Notes: generated by a model not told the origin, from the sequence alone. Shown: positions 43,861 through 52,798, counted from the first letter of the stretch. The stretch is DNA of 64,000 bases from Geobacillus sp. 46C-IIa (GCF_014679505.1 NZ_CP061474.1:898001-962000), one strand, 5' to 3'. A program made the numbers and translations.

Positions 43861-44191
43861 TGCCTTTTTTTCCGTCAATCACGGTTAAATGCGGGGTCGC
43901 GGTCCGCTTTTTCAGCGGCCGTTTCAGTTTTGCCGGCTTTGGCTGCTTGCGCCCGGAGCGGGGATGGAGCTTTTTCGACTGCCGCACCGCTTTTAAGTAC
44001 GACAACCGTTCTTTATCGGTGCGGCGTTGGTACACGAAACGGTAAAAGAGATAAATCGCGGCTATAAACAGCGCAACAAACAACAGCTGACGGAACAGCA
44101 CCGTCGGATGGGCGAAAAGAGTATAGACAATGCCGAGCGTTCCAAGCAAGATCATGAGCCCGACGAGCGGGTGAATGGCCCTGCGCCGCAA
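43835..44191 (-). CDS. yqhP: YqhP-like membrane protein (SA1362 family)
   Basis: 118 residues: two membrane helices (HPLVGLMILLGTLGIVYTLF, LLFVALFIAAIYLFYRF), then a strongly basic tail ending KKGKKKNRASF. This is the SA1362/YqhP family of unknown function. I chose TTG 44191, 9 nt from the AAAGGGG site; GTG 44200 is in frame but abuts that site. Stands next to yqhQ on the minus strand. Confidence 0.8.
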   Translation of the reverse strand: MRRRAIHPLVGLMILLGTLGIVYTLFAHPTVLFRQLLFVALFIAAIYLFYRFVYQRRTDKERLSYLKAVRQSKKLHPRSGRKQPKPAKLKRPLKKRTATPHLTVIDGKKGKKKNRASF

Positions 44192-44213
44192 TGAATCCAC
44201 CCCCTTTAATCAA

Positions 44214-45146
44214 TTACTGCACTGCTTTTTTCGCTTCGGCTTCCGCTTCCAAATGAAGAAGCCGCTGAAATGAGGCGATGGCCACTTCCACTTGATCATC
44301 GTCCGGTTCTTTTGTCGTCAGCCGCTGCAGCCATAGCCCGGGGTAGCCGAGCCAACGCAGCAGCGGAACATCCCTCAATTTATTTGTAAACTGCAATACT
44401 TCAAACGAAACGCCAAGCACGACCGGAATTAAAGCGAGCCGGTTAACCATCCGCAGCCAAAGCGGATCGGTCGGCACGAACAAATAAAGGAACAAGCCGA
44501 CGATGACGGTAAATAAAATAAAGCTGCTGCCGCACCGATAGTGAAGGCGCGAGGCGCGCTGGACGTGCTCGACGGTCAGCGGCCAGCCTGCTTCATAAGC
44601 GTTGATCACTTTATGTTCCGCGCCGTGATATTGGAAAACGCGCTTCACAAGCGGCGTTAACGAAATAAAGTAAATATAGCCAAGCAACAGGGCTAGCTTA
44701 AAAATCCCTTCAAGCAAAATCTGCCCCGTCTTCCCGGGAACGAGCGGTTTGAACAAGGCGGCAGCGAGCGCCGGGATGAGCGTAAAAATCGTTTTGGCGA
44801 ACAAAAACGACAGCACGCCGATGGCTGCGGCGCCGAGAATGAGCGTCAGTTTGGAGCTGCGCTCCTCATCCGCCTGCTCCTCCCCTGGAGCCACCTCATA
44901 CCGTTCGCTCGCAAACTGCAAATGTTTTGCCCCGTTCGCGCTTGCTTCGATCAGGGCGATGATGCCGCGGACAAACGGGATTTTCTTAAAGGCGGCCAGC
45001 GTCGGATTGGCGCGGCGCGGCAAGGAAAAGTATTCAATCGTTCCATCATTGCGGCGAACGGCGGTGACAGAGTGCGTTTTGCCGGCAAACATCACTCCTT
45101 CAACGACCGCCTGGCCGCCGTATAACGGTTTATCCATTTTTTTCAT
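44214..45146 (-). CDS. yqhQ: DUF1385 membrane protein YqhQ
   Basis: 310 residues, with conserved YGGQAVVEGVMFAGK at the N-terminus, RGIIALIEA, and the middle motif YHGAEHKVINAYEAG, then four to five membrane helices and TTKEPDDDQVEVAI near the end. This is DUF1385 (YqhQ); His/Glu residues in YHGAEHK look metal-binding, but the role is unknown. ATG 45146 is preceded by only a weak site (AGGTTGG); TTG 45149 and ATG 45137 are alternatives. Confidence 0.9.
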   Translation of the reverse strand: MKKMDKPLYGGQAVVEGVMFAGKTHSVTAVRRNDGTIEYFSLPRRANPTLAAFKKIPFVRGIIALIEASANGAKHLQFASERYEVAPGEEQADEERSSKLTLILGAAAIGVLSFLFAKTIFTLIPALAAALFKPLVPGKTGQILLEGIFKLALLLGYIYFISLTPLVKRVFQYHGAEHKVINAYEAGWPLTVEHVQRASRLHYRCGSSFILFTVIVGLFLYLFVPTDPLWLRMVNRLALIPVVLGVSFEVLQFTNKLRDVPLLRWLGYPGLWLQRLTTKEPDDDQVEVAIASFQRLLHLEAEAEAKKAVQ

Positions 45147-45282
45147 CAAGCAAACACCAACCTATTTTTATGTTTATTATTTTATTCTACAAGAAACGTT
45201 CGGAAACCTCTAGGTTGATGTCACTGTTATGATTTCCAAAAAATCCATTATTTACACGGAGGTGATCATTTTTTTCGCTTGA

Positions 45283-45313
45283 TTCATGGGGCGGCCGGCT
45301 GTAGGTCATACTA
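45283..45313 (+). promoter_or_regulatory. Candidate sigma-G promoter of yqhR
   Basis: TTCATG (45283-45288), 18 nt, CATACTA (45307-45313): five of six and seven of seven matches to the sigma-G consensus TGMATR/CATACTA. It lies 20 nt before the yqhR start. Confidence 0.6.
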
Positions 45314-45332
45314 ACGGACAAGGAGGTGCAGC

Positions 45333-45863
45333 ATGATGGCGGAACAAAAAGGAAAGCTCGAGCAGGAGAAAAGAGAGCGGCCCATGACGCTCTTGCAAAA
45401 AACGATCATTATTGGGTTTGTCGGCGGGGTGTTTTGGAGCTTGATCGGCTATTTGGCGTACTTTTTCAACTTTAGCGAAATCAGTCCAAACATGGTGTTA
45501 GTTCCTTGGGTGGCCAGCGGCTGGAAATACGGAAAAACAGGCAACTATGTAGCCATCGCGTTGATCGGTGTCATTTCCATTGCGGCGGCGCTCCTTTACT
45601 ACGCGTTGCTGCGGAACATTCGCGGCATGTGGGCGGGCATTTTATACGGCGCGGCGCTGTGGGTGGTTGTTTTCTATTTGTTCAATCCGTTGTTTCCGAA
45701 TGTTCAGCCGGTCGCTGATTTAGAACCGAATACAGTCATTACGACGCTTTGCCTATACATTTTATACGGCGTGTTCGTCGGCTATTCGATTTCCTTTGAG
45801 ACGCAGGAAATGAACCGGCCATCCCAAAGCACCGGGAAAGAGGCGGCGAAGGAAGGAAGCTGA
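45333..45863 (+). CDS. yqhR: YqhR family membrane protein
   Basis: 176 residues with four membrane helices and charged ends (MMAEQKGKLEQEKRERP; NRPSQSTGKEAAKEGS). It matches the YqhR family, found only in spore formers as far as I know; function unknown. AAGGAGGTG lies just upstream of ATG 45333. The sigma-G-like promoter suggests forespore expression. Following this gene, aroQ (yqhS), expected from B. subtilis order, is missing. Confidence 0.87.
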   Translation: MMAEQKGKLEQEKRERPMTLLQKTIIIGFVGGVFWSLIGYLAYFFNFSEISPNMVLVPWVASGWKYGKTGNYVAIALIGVISIAAALLYYALLRNIRGMWAGILYGAALWVVVFYLFNPLFPNVQPVADLEPNTVITTLCLYILYGVFVGYSISFETQEMNRPSQSTGKEAAKEGS

Positions 45864-46107
45864 CGAAGCGTCCCTATGTTGCTTGAGCAAACGGCGCGCC
45901 TCTCTGTCAAACCGACGTATAGCGAAACTTTCCTCCCTATGGTAAAATAAAGAAGGTTTTCACAAGGCTTCGTATCGCATGATGGCTGGTGACAAGCGGC
46001 CGTATGAAACCGGCGCATCGTGCCGCCTTTGGCGCGGTCGCGGCTGAAAAGCCCCCTTCATGGCCAAACGGCAGGGGGCAAATTCCATGGGAAGAGGAGA
46101 ATGAGGG

Positions 46108-47169
46108 ATGGAAAAGCTGGAAAAACTTCGAACGCTTCTTGAGGAGCGGCATATTGATGGTCTTTTAGTGACAAACGGCTACAACCGCCGCTACATCACG
46201 GGGTTTACCGGCACGGCTGGCGTCGCGCTTGTCAGCCGCGAAGGGGCGATGTTTATTACCGACTTCCGCTATGTCGAGCAAGCATCCAAACAAGTCGAAG
46301 GCTTTGAGATTGTTCAACATAGCGGGCCGATCGTTGAAGAAATCGCGAGACAAGTAAAGCGGCTTGGCATCGGCAAACTTGGCTTTGAGCAGGAAGACGT
46401 CACGTACGCAGCATACAAAGCGTATGAGGAGGCGATCAGCGCCGAGCTTGTGCCGACGTCGAACGTAGTGGAAACGTTGCGCTTGATTAAGTCGGAAGCA
46501 GAGATTAAGATATTAAAGGAAGCAGCAGAAATCGCTGATGCGGCATTTGCCCATATTTTGTCGTTCATCCGTCCGGGCGTCAAAGAAATCGAAGTGGCGA
46601 ATGAGCTCGAGTTTTTTATGCGCAAGCAAGGAGCGTCTTCTTCTTCCTTTGATACGATCGTCGCGTCCGGCTACCGCTCGGCGCTGCCGCACGGGGTGGC
46701 GTCAGAGAAAACGATTGAGCGCGGTGAGCTTGTCACGCTTGATTTCGGGGCTTACTACAAAGGATATTGCTCCGATCTCACAAGGACGGTCGCCGTCGGC
46801 GACATCAGCGCCGAACTGAAAACGATTTACGATATCGTCCTTGAGGCGCAGCGGCGCGGCATGAGCGGTCTTAAGGCAGGCATGACCGGCAAAGAGGCGG
46901 ATGCGTTAACGCGCGATTACATCCGTGAAAAAGGGTATGCCGATTATTTCGGCCATTCGACCGGCCATGGCATCGGCCTTGAGATTCACGAAGGGCCGGC
47001 GCTTTCGTTCCGTTCCGATGCAGTGCTTGAGCCAGGCATGGTCGTCACCGTCGAGCCGGGCATTTACATCCCGGGGCTTGGCGGGGTGCGCATTGAAGAC
47101 GATGCGGTCATCACCGCTGACGGGAACGAGGCGCTCACTCATTCGCCAAAAGAACTAATCATTTTATAA
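46108..47169 (+). CDS. yqhT: Xaa-Pro aminopeptidase (M24 metallopeptidase, YqhT)
   Basis: Removes N-terminal residues before proline, in the cytoplasm. 353 residues: N-terminal creatinase-like domain (1-125), then the pita-bread domain with dinuclear metal ligands: two Asp (LVTLDFGAYYKGYCSDLTRT), His in STGHGIGLEIHEGP, Glu in VTVEPGIYIP and Glu in VRIEDDA. Start ATG 46108 follows GAGGAGAATGAGGG. It precedes efp by 27 nt, probably one operon, from an extended -10 (TGGTAAAAT) near 45939-45947. Confidence 0.94.
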   Translation: MEKLEKLRTLLEERHIDGLLVTNGYNRRYITGFTGTAGVALVSREGAMFITDFRYVEQASKQVEGFEIVQHSGPIVEEIARQVKRLGIGKLGFEQEDVTYAAYKAYEEAISAELVPTSNVVETLRLIKSEAEIKILKEAAEIADAAFAHILSFIRPGVKEIEVANELEFFMRKQGASSSSFDTIVASGYRSALPHGVASEKTIERGELVTLDFGAYYKGYCSDLTRTVAVGDISAELKTIYDIVLEAQRRGMSGLKAGMTGKEADALTRDYIREKGYADYFGHSTGHGIGLEIHEGPALSFRSDAVLEPGMVVTVEPGIYIPGLGGVRIEDDAVITADGNEALTHSPKELIIL

Positions 47170-47196
47170 TGGATTGCGTGAGGAGGATTTCGGTCA

Positions 47197-47754
47197 ATGA
47201 TTTCAGTGAACGATTTTCGCACAGGGCTTACGATCGAGGTCGACGGCGAAATTTGGCGCGTCCTTGAGTTCCAGCATGTCAAGCCGGGCAAAGGGGCGGC
47301 GTTCGTCCGTTCAAAGCTGCGCAATTTGCGCACCGGCGCCATTCAAGAGCGGACGTTCCGCGCCGGTGAAAAAGTAAACCGGGCGCAAATTGATACGCGC
47401 AAAATGCAATATTTGTACGCCAACGGCGACCAGCACGTCTTTATGGATATGGAAACGTACGAACAAATCGAGCTGCCGGCGAAACAAATCGAGCATGAGC
47501 TGAAGTTTTTAAAAGAAAACATGGAAGTGTTTATCATGATGTATCAAGGCGAAACGATCGGCGTCGAGCTGCCGAACACCGTCGAATTGAAAGTCGTTGA
47601 AACAGAACCGGGCATCAAAGGCGACACAGCTTCCGGCGGTTCGAAACCGGCCAAGCTCGAAACCGGCCTTGTCGTTCAAGTGCCGTTTTTCGTCAATGAA
47701 GGCGACACGCTCATCATTAACACAGCTGACGGCACGTACGTTTCGCGGGCGTAA
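47197..47754 (+). CDS. efp: Translation elongation factor P
   Basis: Relieves ribosomes stalled at polyproline stretches. 185 residues in three beta-barrel domains. The tip lysine is Lys32 (KPGKGAAF), the residue that carries the 5-aminopentanol group in B. subtilis EF-P. The C-terminal signature ([20 protein letters not shown]) is intact. GAGGAGG precedes ATG 47197. Confidence 0.97.
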   Translation: MISVNDFRTGLTIEVDGEIWRVLEFQHVKPGKGAAFVRSKLRNLRTGAIQERTFRAGEKVNRAQIDTRKMQYLYANGDQHVFMDMETYEQIELPAKQIEHELKFLKENMEVFIMMYQGETIGVELPNTVELKVVETEPGIKGDTASGGSKPAKLETGLVVQVPFFVNEGDTLIINTADGTYVSRA

Positions 47755-47768
47755 GCGGCTGAGAAGGG

Positions 47769-47809
47769 ACAGCACCTCTCCGGAACTTTCCGGACGGGTG
47801 CTGTTTTTT
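47769..47809 (+). terminator. Terminator of yqhT-efp
   Basis: ACAGCACC pairs with GGTGCTGT (47769-47776 with 47797-47804), with an inner TCCGG/CCGGA helix, then TTTTTT. Confidence 0.9.
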
Positions 47810-47932
47810 ATGCGTGAAATTGCCGCCGCTTCGCTGTCCATCCTCATTTTCACCGCCAAAAACTTCTTCTGAAACGGCTTGTTCCCGCATACGTTTGTAC
47901 TAATCAATCCCATTTCAAAACAGGAGGGACAT

Positions 47933-48214
47933 ATGAAACATTGGCTGCGATCGATCGATCCATCCGTCTTGGCGATGGCCGGCATGCGGATGTTGTCGGC
48001 GCTCGTTGAACTAAGTGCGGCGCTGTTGATGCTGGCGTTCAACGACGTCAAAAAAGCGCTCGCCATTAACGCTGTGCTCGCTGTCGTCGGCCCGACCGTC
48101 ATGATCGTGACGATGGCGATCGGACTGCTTTCGCTCGCGGACGAGCTTTCGCTTTCCCGGCTTGGGCTCGTCGCGCTTGGGGTGGCGATCATTTTGTTTG
48201 CCATTTACAAGTAA
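47933..48214 (+). CDS. yqhV: YqhV family membrane protein (DUF2619)
   Basis: 93 residues with about three membrane helices (LAMAGMRMLSALVELSAALLM, INAVLAVVGPTVMIVTMAIG, LGLVALGVAIILFAIYK). DUF2619; in Bacillaceae it sits directly before spoIIIAA. Function unknown. AGGAGGG precedes ATG 47933; the longer frame from 47879 lacks a ribosome site. Confidence 0.87.
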   Translation: MKHWLRSIDPSVLAMAGMRMLSALVELSAALLMLAFNDVKKALAINAVLAVVGPTVMIVTMAIGLLSLADELSLSRLGLVALGVAIILFAIYK

Positions 48215-48215
48215 G

Positions 48216-48245
48216 GAATAAACGGCATATTTCGCCCATACATAT
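48216..48245 (+). promoter_or_regulatory. Candidate sigma-E promoter of the spoIIIA operon
   Basis: GAATAAA (48216-48222), 14 nt, CATACATAT (48237-48245) resembles the mother-cell sigma-E consensus (ATA-type -35, CATACANT -10), 30 nt before spoIIIAA. The operon is sigma-E controlled in B. subtilis. Confidence 0.6.
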
Positions 48246-48275
48246 GAACTAGTCCACAGGAAAAGGGGGAGGGCC

Positions 48276-49193
48276 ATGGAAGCGGTATGGGGAATTTTGC
48301 CGAAAACGATCGCTGCAGCGGTGCAGCAGCTTCCTTCATGGCGTCACGGCATCGAAGAAATCCGCATCCGCGTCTCCCGTCCGCTTGAGGTGATCGCCAA
48401 CGGAACGGCCCGCTTACTGCCATATGAAGTAACGAAAGAGGATGGCATGCAGTTGCTGAACAAATTGAGCCGTTATTCGATTTATGCCGTCGAAGAGGAG
48501 CTAAAGCGCGGGTTTATGACGATCGAAGGGGGGCATCGCGTCGGGCTCGCCGGCAAGGTCATCACGGAAGGCGGCAAGGTGAAGGCCATTCGCGATGTCG
48601 CCTCTTTTAATATCCGCATCGCCAGAGAGCAGGTCGGCATCGCCAACTCGCTGATTCCGTATGTATATGACGGGCGCTGGCGCCACACGATGATCATCGG
48701 TTCGCCGCAAACCGGAAAAACGACGCTGCTGCGCGATGCAGCGCGCCTCATCAGCAGCGGAACAGAGCGCATCCCGGCGCAAAAGGTGGCGATCGTTGAC
48801 GAGCGCTCGGAAATCGCCGGCTGTGTGAAAGGAATTCCGCAGTTTTCATTCGGCCCGCGCCTTGATGTGTTGGACGCGTGTCCGAAAGCGGAAGGAATGA
48901 TGATGATGATCCGCTCGATGAGCCCGGATGTCATCATCGTCGATGAAATCGGGCGCGAAGAAGACAGCGAAGCGGTGCTCGAGGCGGCGAACGCCGGCGT
49001 CTCTGTATGGACGACCGTGCACGGCCGCAGTGTCAAAGACGTCTGGCAGCGGCCGACGCTCGGCCCGGTGATGGAACAAAAAGTATTTGAACGGTTTATT
49101 GAACTGACGAACATCCCCCGTCCCGGCGCGATCCGGCGCATTCTCGATGCCAGCGGGGCGGTGCTGTATGAACGGGCGGTGGTGAGCCGATGA
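48276..49193 (+). CDS. spoIIIAA: Stage III sporulation protein AA (ATPase)
   Basis: A 305-residue secretion-type ATPase of the SpoIIIA-SpoIIQ channel, needed in the mother cell for forespore sigma-G activity. Walker A GSPQTGKTTLLRD (about 147-159), Walker B VIIVDEIGREED and a conserved TTVHG. It is related to type II/III secretion ATPases. AAAAGGGGGAGGG precedes ATG 48276. It overlaps spoIIIAB by 4 nt. Confidence 0.96.
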   Translation: MEAVWGILPKTIAAAVQQLPSWRHGIEEIRIRVSRPLEVIANGTARLLPYEVTKEDGMQLLNKLSRYSIYAVEEELKRGFMTIEGGHRVGLAGKVITEGGKVKAIRDVASFNIRIAREQVGIANSLIPYVYDGRWRHTMIIGSPQTGKTTLLRDAARLISSGTERIPAQKVAIVDERSEIAGCVKGIPQFSFGPRLDVLDACPKAEGMMMMIRSMSPDVIIVDEIGREEDSEAVLEAANAGVSVWTTVHGRSVKDVWQRPTLGPVMEQKVFERFIELTNIPRPGAIRRILDASGAVLYERAVVSR

Positions 49194-49702
49194 AATGGCT
49201 CGGCGCCTTGTTGATTCTCGCCGCTTCGACATGGATGGGATTTGCCGCCGCCCGCATGTTGTATGAGCGGCCGCGCCAGCTCCGCCAGCTGAAAGCAGCG
49301 CTTAGGGCGCTCGAGGCGGAAGTGATGTACGGGCATACGCCGCTCGCTGAAGCGTCGGCGCATATCGCCCGGCAAACGGCTGCTCCGATGGGCGAGCTGT
49401 TTTTTCGGTTCGCCGAGGCGCTGCGCACCGAGGAGACGAGCGTGGTGGAGGCATGGGAAAAAAGCTTGCAAGCCCTATGGGGGAAAACGGCGCTGAAACA
49501 AGGGGAATTAGAAGTGATGAAGCAATTTGGCGCCACGCTCGGCCAGTATGACCGGCTGACGCAGCAAAAACAAATCGCCTTGGCGCTCGCCCATCTGGAG
49601 CGGGAGGAAGCAGAAGCGCTCGACAACCAGGCGCGCTACGCCAAAATGGCGAAAAGTTTAGGCGTGTTGGCCGGGCTGCTGCTCGTCATTTTACTCATGT
49701 AG
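49190..49702 (+). CDS. spoIIIAB: Stage III sporulation protein AB
   Basis: 170 residues with N- and C-terminal membrane helices (LGALLILAASTWMGFAAARM; SLGVLAGLLLVILLM) around a helical cytoplasmic domain, a GspF-like platform component of the channel. ATG overlaps the spoIIIAA TGA (ATGA). Confidence 0.95.
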   Translation: MKWLGALLILAASTWMGFAAARMLYERPRQLRQLKAALRALEAEVMYGHTPLAEASAHIARQTAAPMGELFFRFAEALRTEETSVVEAWEKSLQALWGKTALKQGELEVMKQFGATLGQYDRLTQQKQIALALAHLEREEAEALDNQARYAKMAKSLGVLAGLLLVILLM

Positions 49703-49718
49703 ACAGGAGGCAGGACGA

Positions 49719-49925
49719 ATGGGCATCGATGTCGATATCATTTTAAAAATCGCCGGCGTCGGCATCGTCATCGCGTTTTTGCATACGGTGCTCGATCAGA
49801 TGGGGCGGAAAGAATACGCCCAATGGGTGACGCTGCTCGGCTTTATTTACATCTTGTTTATGGTCGCCTCGATTGTGAGCGATTTGTTCCAAAAAATTAA
49901 AGACGTCTTTTTGTTCCGCGGGTAG
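49719..49925 (+). CDS. spoIIIAC: Stage III sporulation protein AC
   Basis: A 68-residue membrane protein with two helices (VDIILKIAGVGIVIAFLHTV; WVTLLGFIYILFMVASIV). Full family length. ACAGGAGGCAGG precedes ATG 49719. Member of the mother-cell membrane platform with AB, AD and AE. Confidence 0.95.
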   Translation: MGIDVDIILKIAGVGIVIAFLHTVLDQMGRKEYAQWVTLLGFIYILFMVASIVSDLFQKIKDVFLFRG

Positions 49926-49937
49926 GGGGGATCGGCC

Positions 49938-50333
49938 ATTGACATTTTGCAAATTGTCGGTCTCGGGTTGATTGCGACATTTTTAGTGGTATTGCTGCAG
50001 GAGCAAAAATCGAACCTCGCCTTTTTATTGACTGTTTTTGTCGGCTGCACCATTTTCTTGCTGCTTGTCGACCAGATTAGTGAAATTTTGCTGATGCTGC
50101 GGGAAATGGCGGAAGGCGCCCATATCCAAATGGTGTACTTGGAAACGATGTTGAAAATTATCGGCATTGCCTACATTGCCGAGTTTGCCGCACAAATTTC
50201 CAAGGACGCCGGCCAAGGAGCGATCGCCGCCAAAATTGAGCTCGGCGGCAAAATCGTCATTTTGGCGCTTGCCGTTCCGATTTTGACCGCCATTATTGAA
50301 GCGGTCATCAGCCTGATTCCGGCAGCGCGATAA
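49938..50333 (+). CDS. spoIIIAD: Stage III sporulation protein AD (probable ATT start)
   Basis: 131 residues, four membrane helices, with the family block IIGIAYIAEFAAQISKDAGQ and AAKIELGGKIVIL. No ATG or GTG fits. The ribosome site AGGGGGG (49924-49930) lies 7 nt before an in-frame ATT at 49938, giving (M)DILQIVGLGLIATFL, in line with B. subtilis SpoIIIAD (MQIDIVQIVGLGLIATFL). The only standard alternative, TTG 49947, is 16 nt from that site and would drop conserved residues. Confidence 0.9.
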   Translation: MDILQIVGLGLIATFLVVLLQEQKSNLAFLLTVFVGCTIFLLLVDQISEILLMLREMAEGAHIQMVYLETMLKIIGIAYIAEFAAQISKDAGQGAIAAKIELGGKIVILALAVPILTAIIEAVISLIPAAR

Positions 50334-50345
50334 GGAGGGGACGAA

Positions 50346-51509
50346 TTGAAGCGGACAGCGTTCCTCATTGCCGGGCTGCTGTTTCTCTTTTTTTGCCCGT
50401 TGGTCGTACAAGCCGAAAGTAACGAGCCGTCCGTCAGCGAGCAGCTCGCCCGGCTCGATGTGAGCGATATCCGCCGCTATTGGGAAACGATCGTCAACGA
50501 ATACGGCGGCTTTTTGCCGGAAAGCGAAAAAGGACCGATCACCGATTTTTTAAGCGGCGATAAGCAATGGTCACCGGTCGAATGGCTGAAGGCGCTCGCC
50601 CGCTACTTGTTTTACGAACTGCAAGTAAACGGCAAGCTGCTCGGCACGCTCATTTTGCTCGCTGTGTTCAGCACCGTGCTGCAATCGTTGCAAAATGCGT
50701 TCGCCCAACAGGAAGTGAGCAAAATCGCCCACGCGGTCGTGTATATGGTGTTGTTGTTGATCGCCTTAAACAGCTTCCGCCTCGCAGCCGGCTATGCGCT
50801 TGAGGCGGTGCAGACGATGAGCCATTTCATCATCGCCCTCGTCCCGCTGCTGCTCGCGCTGCTTGCTTCCTCCGGCGGGGTCGTATCGGCGGCATTTTTT
50901 CACCCGATCATTTTGTTTTTAATGAACACGACCGGCACGGTCATCGAATATGTCACATTGCCCCTTTTGTTGCTGGCGGCGCTTCTTTCCGTTGTCAGTA
51001 CGCTCAGCGACCGGTACAAGGCGACCCAGCTCGCCGATTTGCTGAACAAAGTCGCGCTTGGTTTGCTCGGCATCATTTTAACGGTTTTTCTTGGTGTCAT
51101 GTCCGTGCGCGGGACGACGGCGGCGGTGGCGGATGGCGTCGCTTTAAGGGCGGCGAAATTTGTCACCGGCAACTTCATCCCGGTCGTCGGCAAACTGTTT
51201 ACCGATGCCGCCGATACCGTCGTCGCTGCCTCCATGCTGTTGAAAAACGCCGTTGGGCTAGTCGGGGTAGCGATTTTATTAATGATTGCCCTCTTTCCAG
51301 CGGTGAAAATTTTCGCGATCGTCATCGTCTACAAACTATCGGCCGCCTTATTGCAGCCGCTTGGCGGCGGGCCGGTGCTTTCGTGCCTTAACATCATCAG
51401 CAAAAGCATCGCTTATGTGTTGGCGGCGCTGCTCATCGTATCGCTCATGTTTTTCCTCAGCCTCACGGTCATGGTCATGGCCGGAAACATTACGATGATG
51501 GTCCGCTAG
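50346..51509 (+). CDS. spoIIIAE: Stage III sporulation protein AE
   Basis: A 387-residue polytopic membrane protein with a cleavable-looking signal (KRTAFLIAGLLFLFFCPLVVQAE), an extracytoplasmic segment (25-95) and about seven to eight membrane helices. Core of the channel's membrane platform. Start TTG 50346 has AAGGAGGGG 7-8 nt upstream. Confidence 0.95.
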   Translation: MKRTAFLIAGLLFLFFCPLVVQAESNEPSVSEQLARLDVSDIRRYWETIVNEYGGFLPESEKGPITDFLSGDKQWSPVEWLKALARYLFYELQVNGKLLGTLILLAVFSTVLQSLQNAFAQQEVSKIAHAVVYMVLLLIALNSFRLAAGYALEAVQTMSHFIIALVPLLLALLASSGGVVSAAFFHPIILFLMNTTGTVIEYVTLPLLLLAALLSVVSTLSDRYKATQLADLLNKVALGLLGIILTVFLGVMSVRGTTAAVADGVALRAAKFVTGNFIPVVGKLFTDAADTVVAASMLLKNAVGLVGVAILLMIALFPAVKIFAIVIVYKLSAALLQPLGGGPVLSCLNIISKSIAYVLAALLIVSLMFFLSLTVMVMAGNITMMVR

Positions 51510-51519
51510 GGGGGACGGT

Positions 51520-52131
51520 ATGCAGTTTGTCATTGAATGGGTCACAAACATCATTTTGTTTTTGCTGTTTGCCATTATCATCGACTTTTTGCTGCCGTCC
51601 GGGACGATGCAAAAATATGTCAAAATGGCCATCGGACTCATGCTGCTGCTTGTGATGCTCGGGCCGGTGCTCCGGCTCGCCTCGATTGACCCGGAACAGC
51701 TCGTCGCTTCGGCACTCGCCCGTTTTTCCGATGGCCAAACCGGCGATGAAGCGATAAAAAATCAAATCGAGCAGCAGAAAAAAGAAATACAAGCTTCGCA
51801 ACGCGCATATATTTTAGAACAAATGGCTGTCCAGCTAGAAAACGACGCAAACGAGGAGTTGATGGGAAAGTATGGATTAAAGGCTGATGTCAACGTTTAC
51901 GCCGATAACACAGAAAGTTGGCGCATGCCGGATGACATCAAGACGATCGAAGTCGTACTTTCTAAACAACAGCCTGCCGGGACGGTGGAGCCGGTCATCA
52001 TCGATACGACGAAACCGCCGGTTTCGCCTGAAGGTGATGCCTCGCTGGCCGAAGAGGTGCGCACCTTTCTCGCCGGCAAATGGGAAGTCGATGAAAATAA
52101 AATTGCCGTACAGTTTAGGGGGAGGGAATAG
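51520..52131 (+). CDS. spoIIIAF: Stage III sporulation protein AF
   Basis: 203 residues: two N-terminal membrane helices (WVTNIILFLLFAIIIDFLLP; MAIGLMLLLVMLGPVL), then a soluble domain with a coiled coil (NQIEQQKKEIQASQRAYI) and a ring-building-motif-like end. GGGGGGAC precedes ATG 51520. Confidence 0.94.
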   Translation: MQFVIEWVTNIILFLLFAIIIDFLLPSGTMQKYVKMAIGLMLLLVMLGPVLRLASIDPEQLVASALARFSDGQTGDEAIKNQIEQQKKEIQASQRAYILEQMAVQLENDANEELMGKYGLKADVNVYADNTESWRMPDDIKTIEVVLSKQQPAGTVEPVIIDTTKPPVSPEGDASLAEEVRTFLAGKWEVDENKIAVQFRGRE

Positions 52132-52136
52132 GGGGG

Positions 52137-52775
52137 ATGCTCCAATTTATGAAACGGCTCTTTTCTTCGCCGCCAAAAGAAGGGGACGGGGAAGGAGCCA
52201 GGAAAAAAATGCCGTTTTCCTATGTTGTCGCACTGTTGTTGGCCGGCGTTGCGCTGATGGCGGTCAGCCACTTTACAAAAAGCGAGGAAGATGTTCCGTC
52301 AGCGCCTTCCGCCAAGCAGTCAGACGCTCCGTCCGAGCCGGCGTTTTTGTCAAGCAAAGAGACGAAAGAAAAAGTGATCGCCGCCTATGAGGAACGATAT
52401 GAAAAAGAACTGAAGGCTGCGCTCGAAGCGATCGAGGGGGTCGATGACGTCACTGTCGTCGTCAATCTCGATTCAACGGAGCTCAAATTGTTCGAGAAAA
52501 AGCGCTCCACCCAGCAACAAACAACAGAGGAGAGCGACAAGGAAGGCGGAAAACGGACGATTGAAAACGAGTCGACAAATGAAGAAGTGATCATTATTCG
52601 CAACGGCGACGAAGAAACGCCGCTTGTTGTCGCCACGAAAAAGCCGGACATCCGCGGCGTGCTTGTCGTCGCCAAAGGGGCAGACAATTTGCAAATTAAA
52701 AAATGGATTGTCGAGGCTGTGACGCGCGTGTTAAACGTCCCAAGCTATCGCGTCGCTGTCTTGCCGAAAAAATAA
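52137..52775 (+). CDS. spoIIIAG: Stage III sporulation protein AG
   Basis: 212 residues: one membrane helix (FSYVVALLLAGVALMAVS, about 23-40) and an intermembrane-space domain with a ring-building motif (EKELKAALEAIEGVDDVTVV; DIRGVLVVAKGADNLQIKKW). Known to form a large ring in the spore membranes. AGGGGGG precedes ATG 52137. Confidence 0.95.
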   Translation: MLQFMKRLFSSPPKEGDGEGARKKMPFSYVVALLLAGVALMAVSHFTKSEEDVPSAPSAKQSDAPSEPAFLSSKETKEKVIAAYEERYEKELKAALEAIEGVDDVTVVVNLDSTELKLFEKKRSTQQQTTEESDKEGGKRTIENESTNEEVIIIRNGDEETPLVVATKKPDIRGVLVVAKGADNLQIKKWIVEAVTRVLNVPSYRVAVLPKK

Positions 52776-52798
52776 CCGGGTAAGGGGAGGAGATCGGC

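Noticed and set aside
45950..46100. Possible 3' remnant of aroQ before yqhT
   Set aside because: Translation in the three plus frames shows no run resembling the conserved dehydroquinase C-terminus.
48482..49471. 329-codon minus-strand frame opposite spoIIIAA/AB
   Set aside because: Ser/Arg-rich shadow translation; both plus-strand genes are certain.
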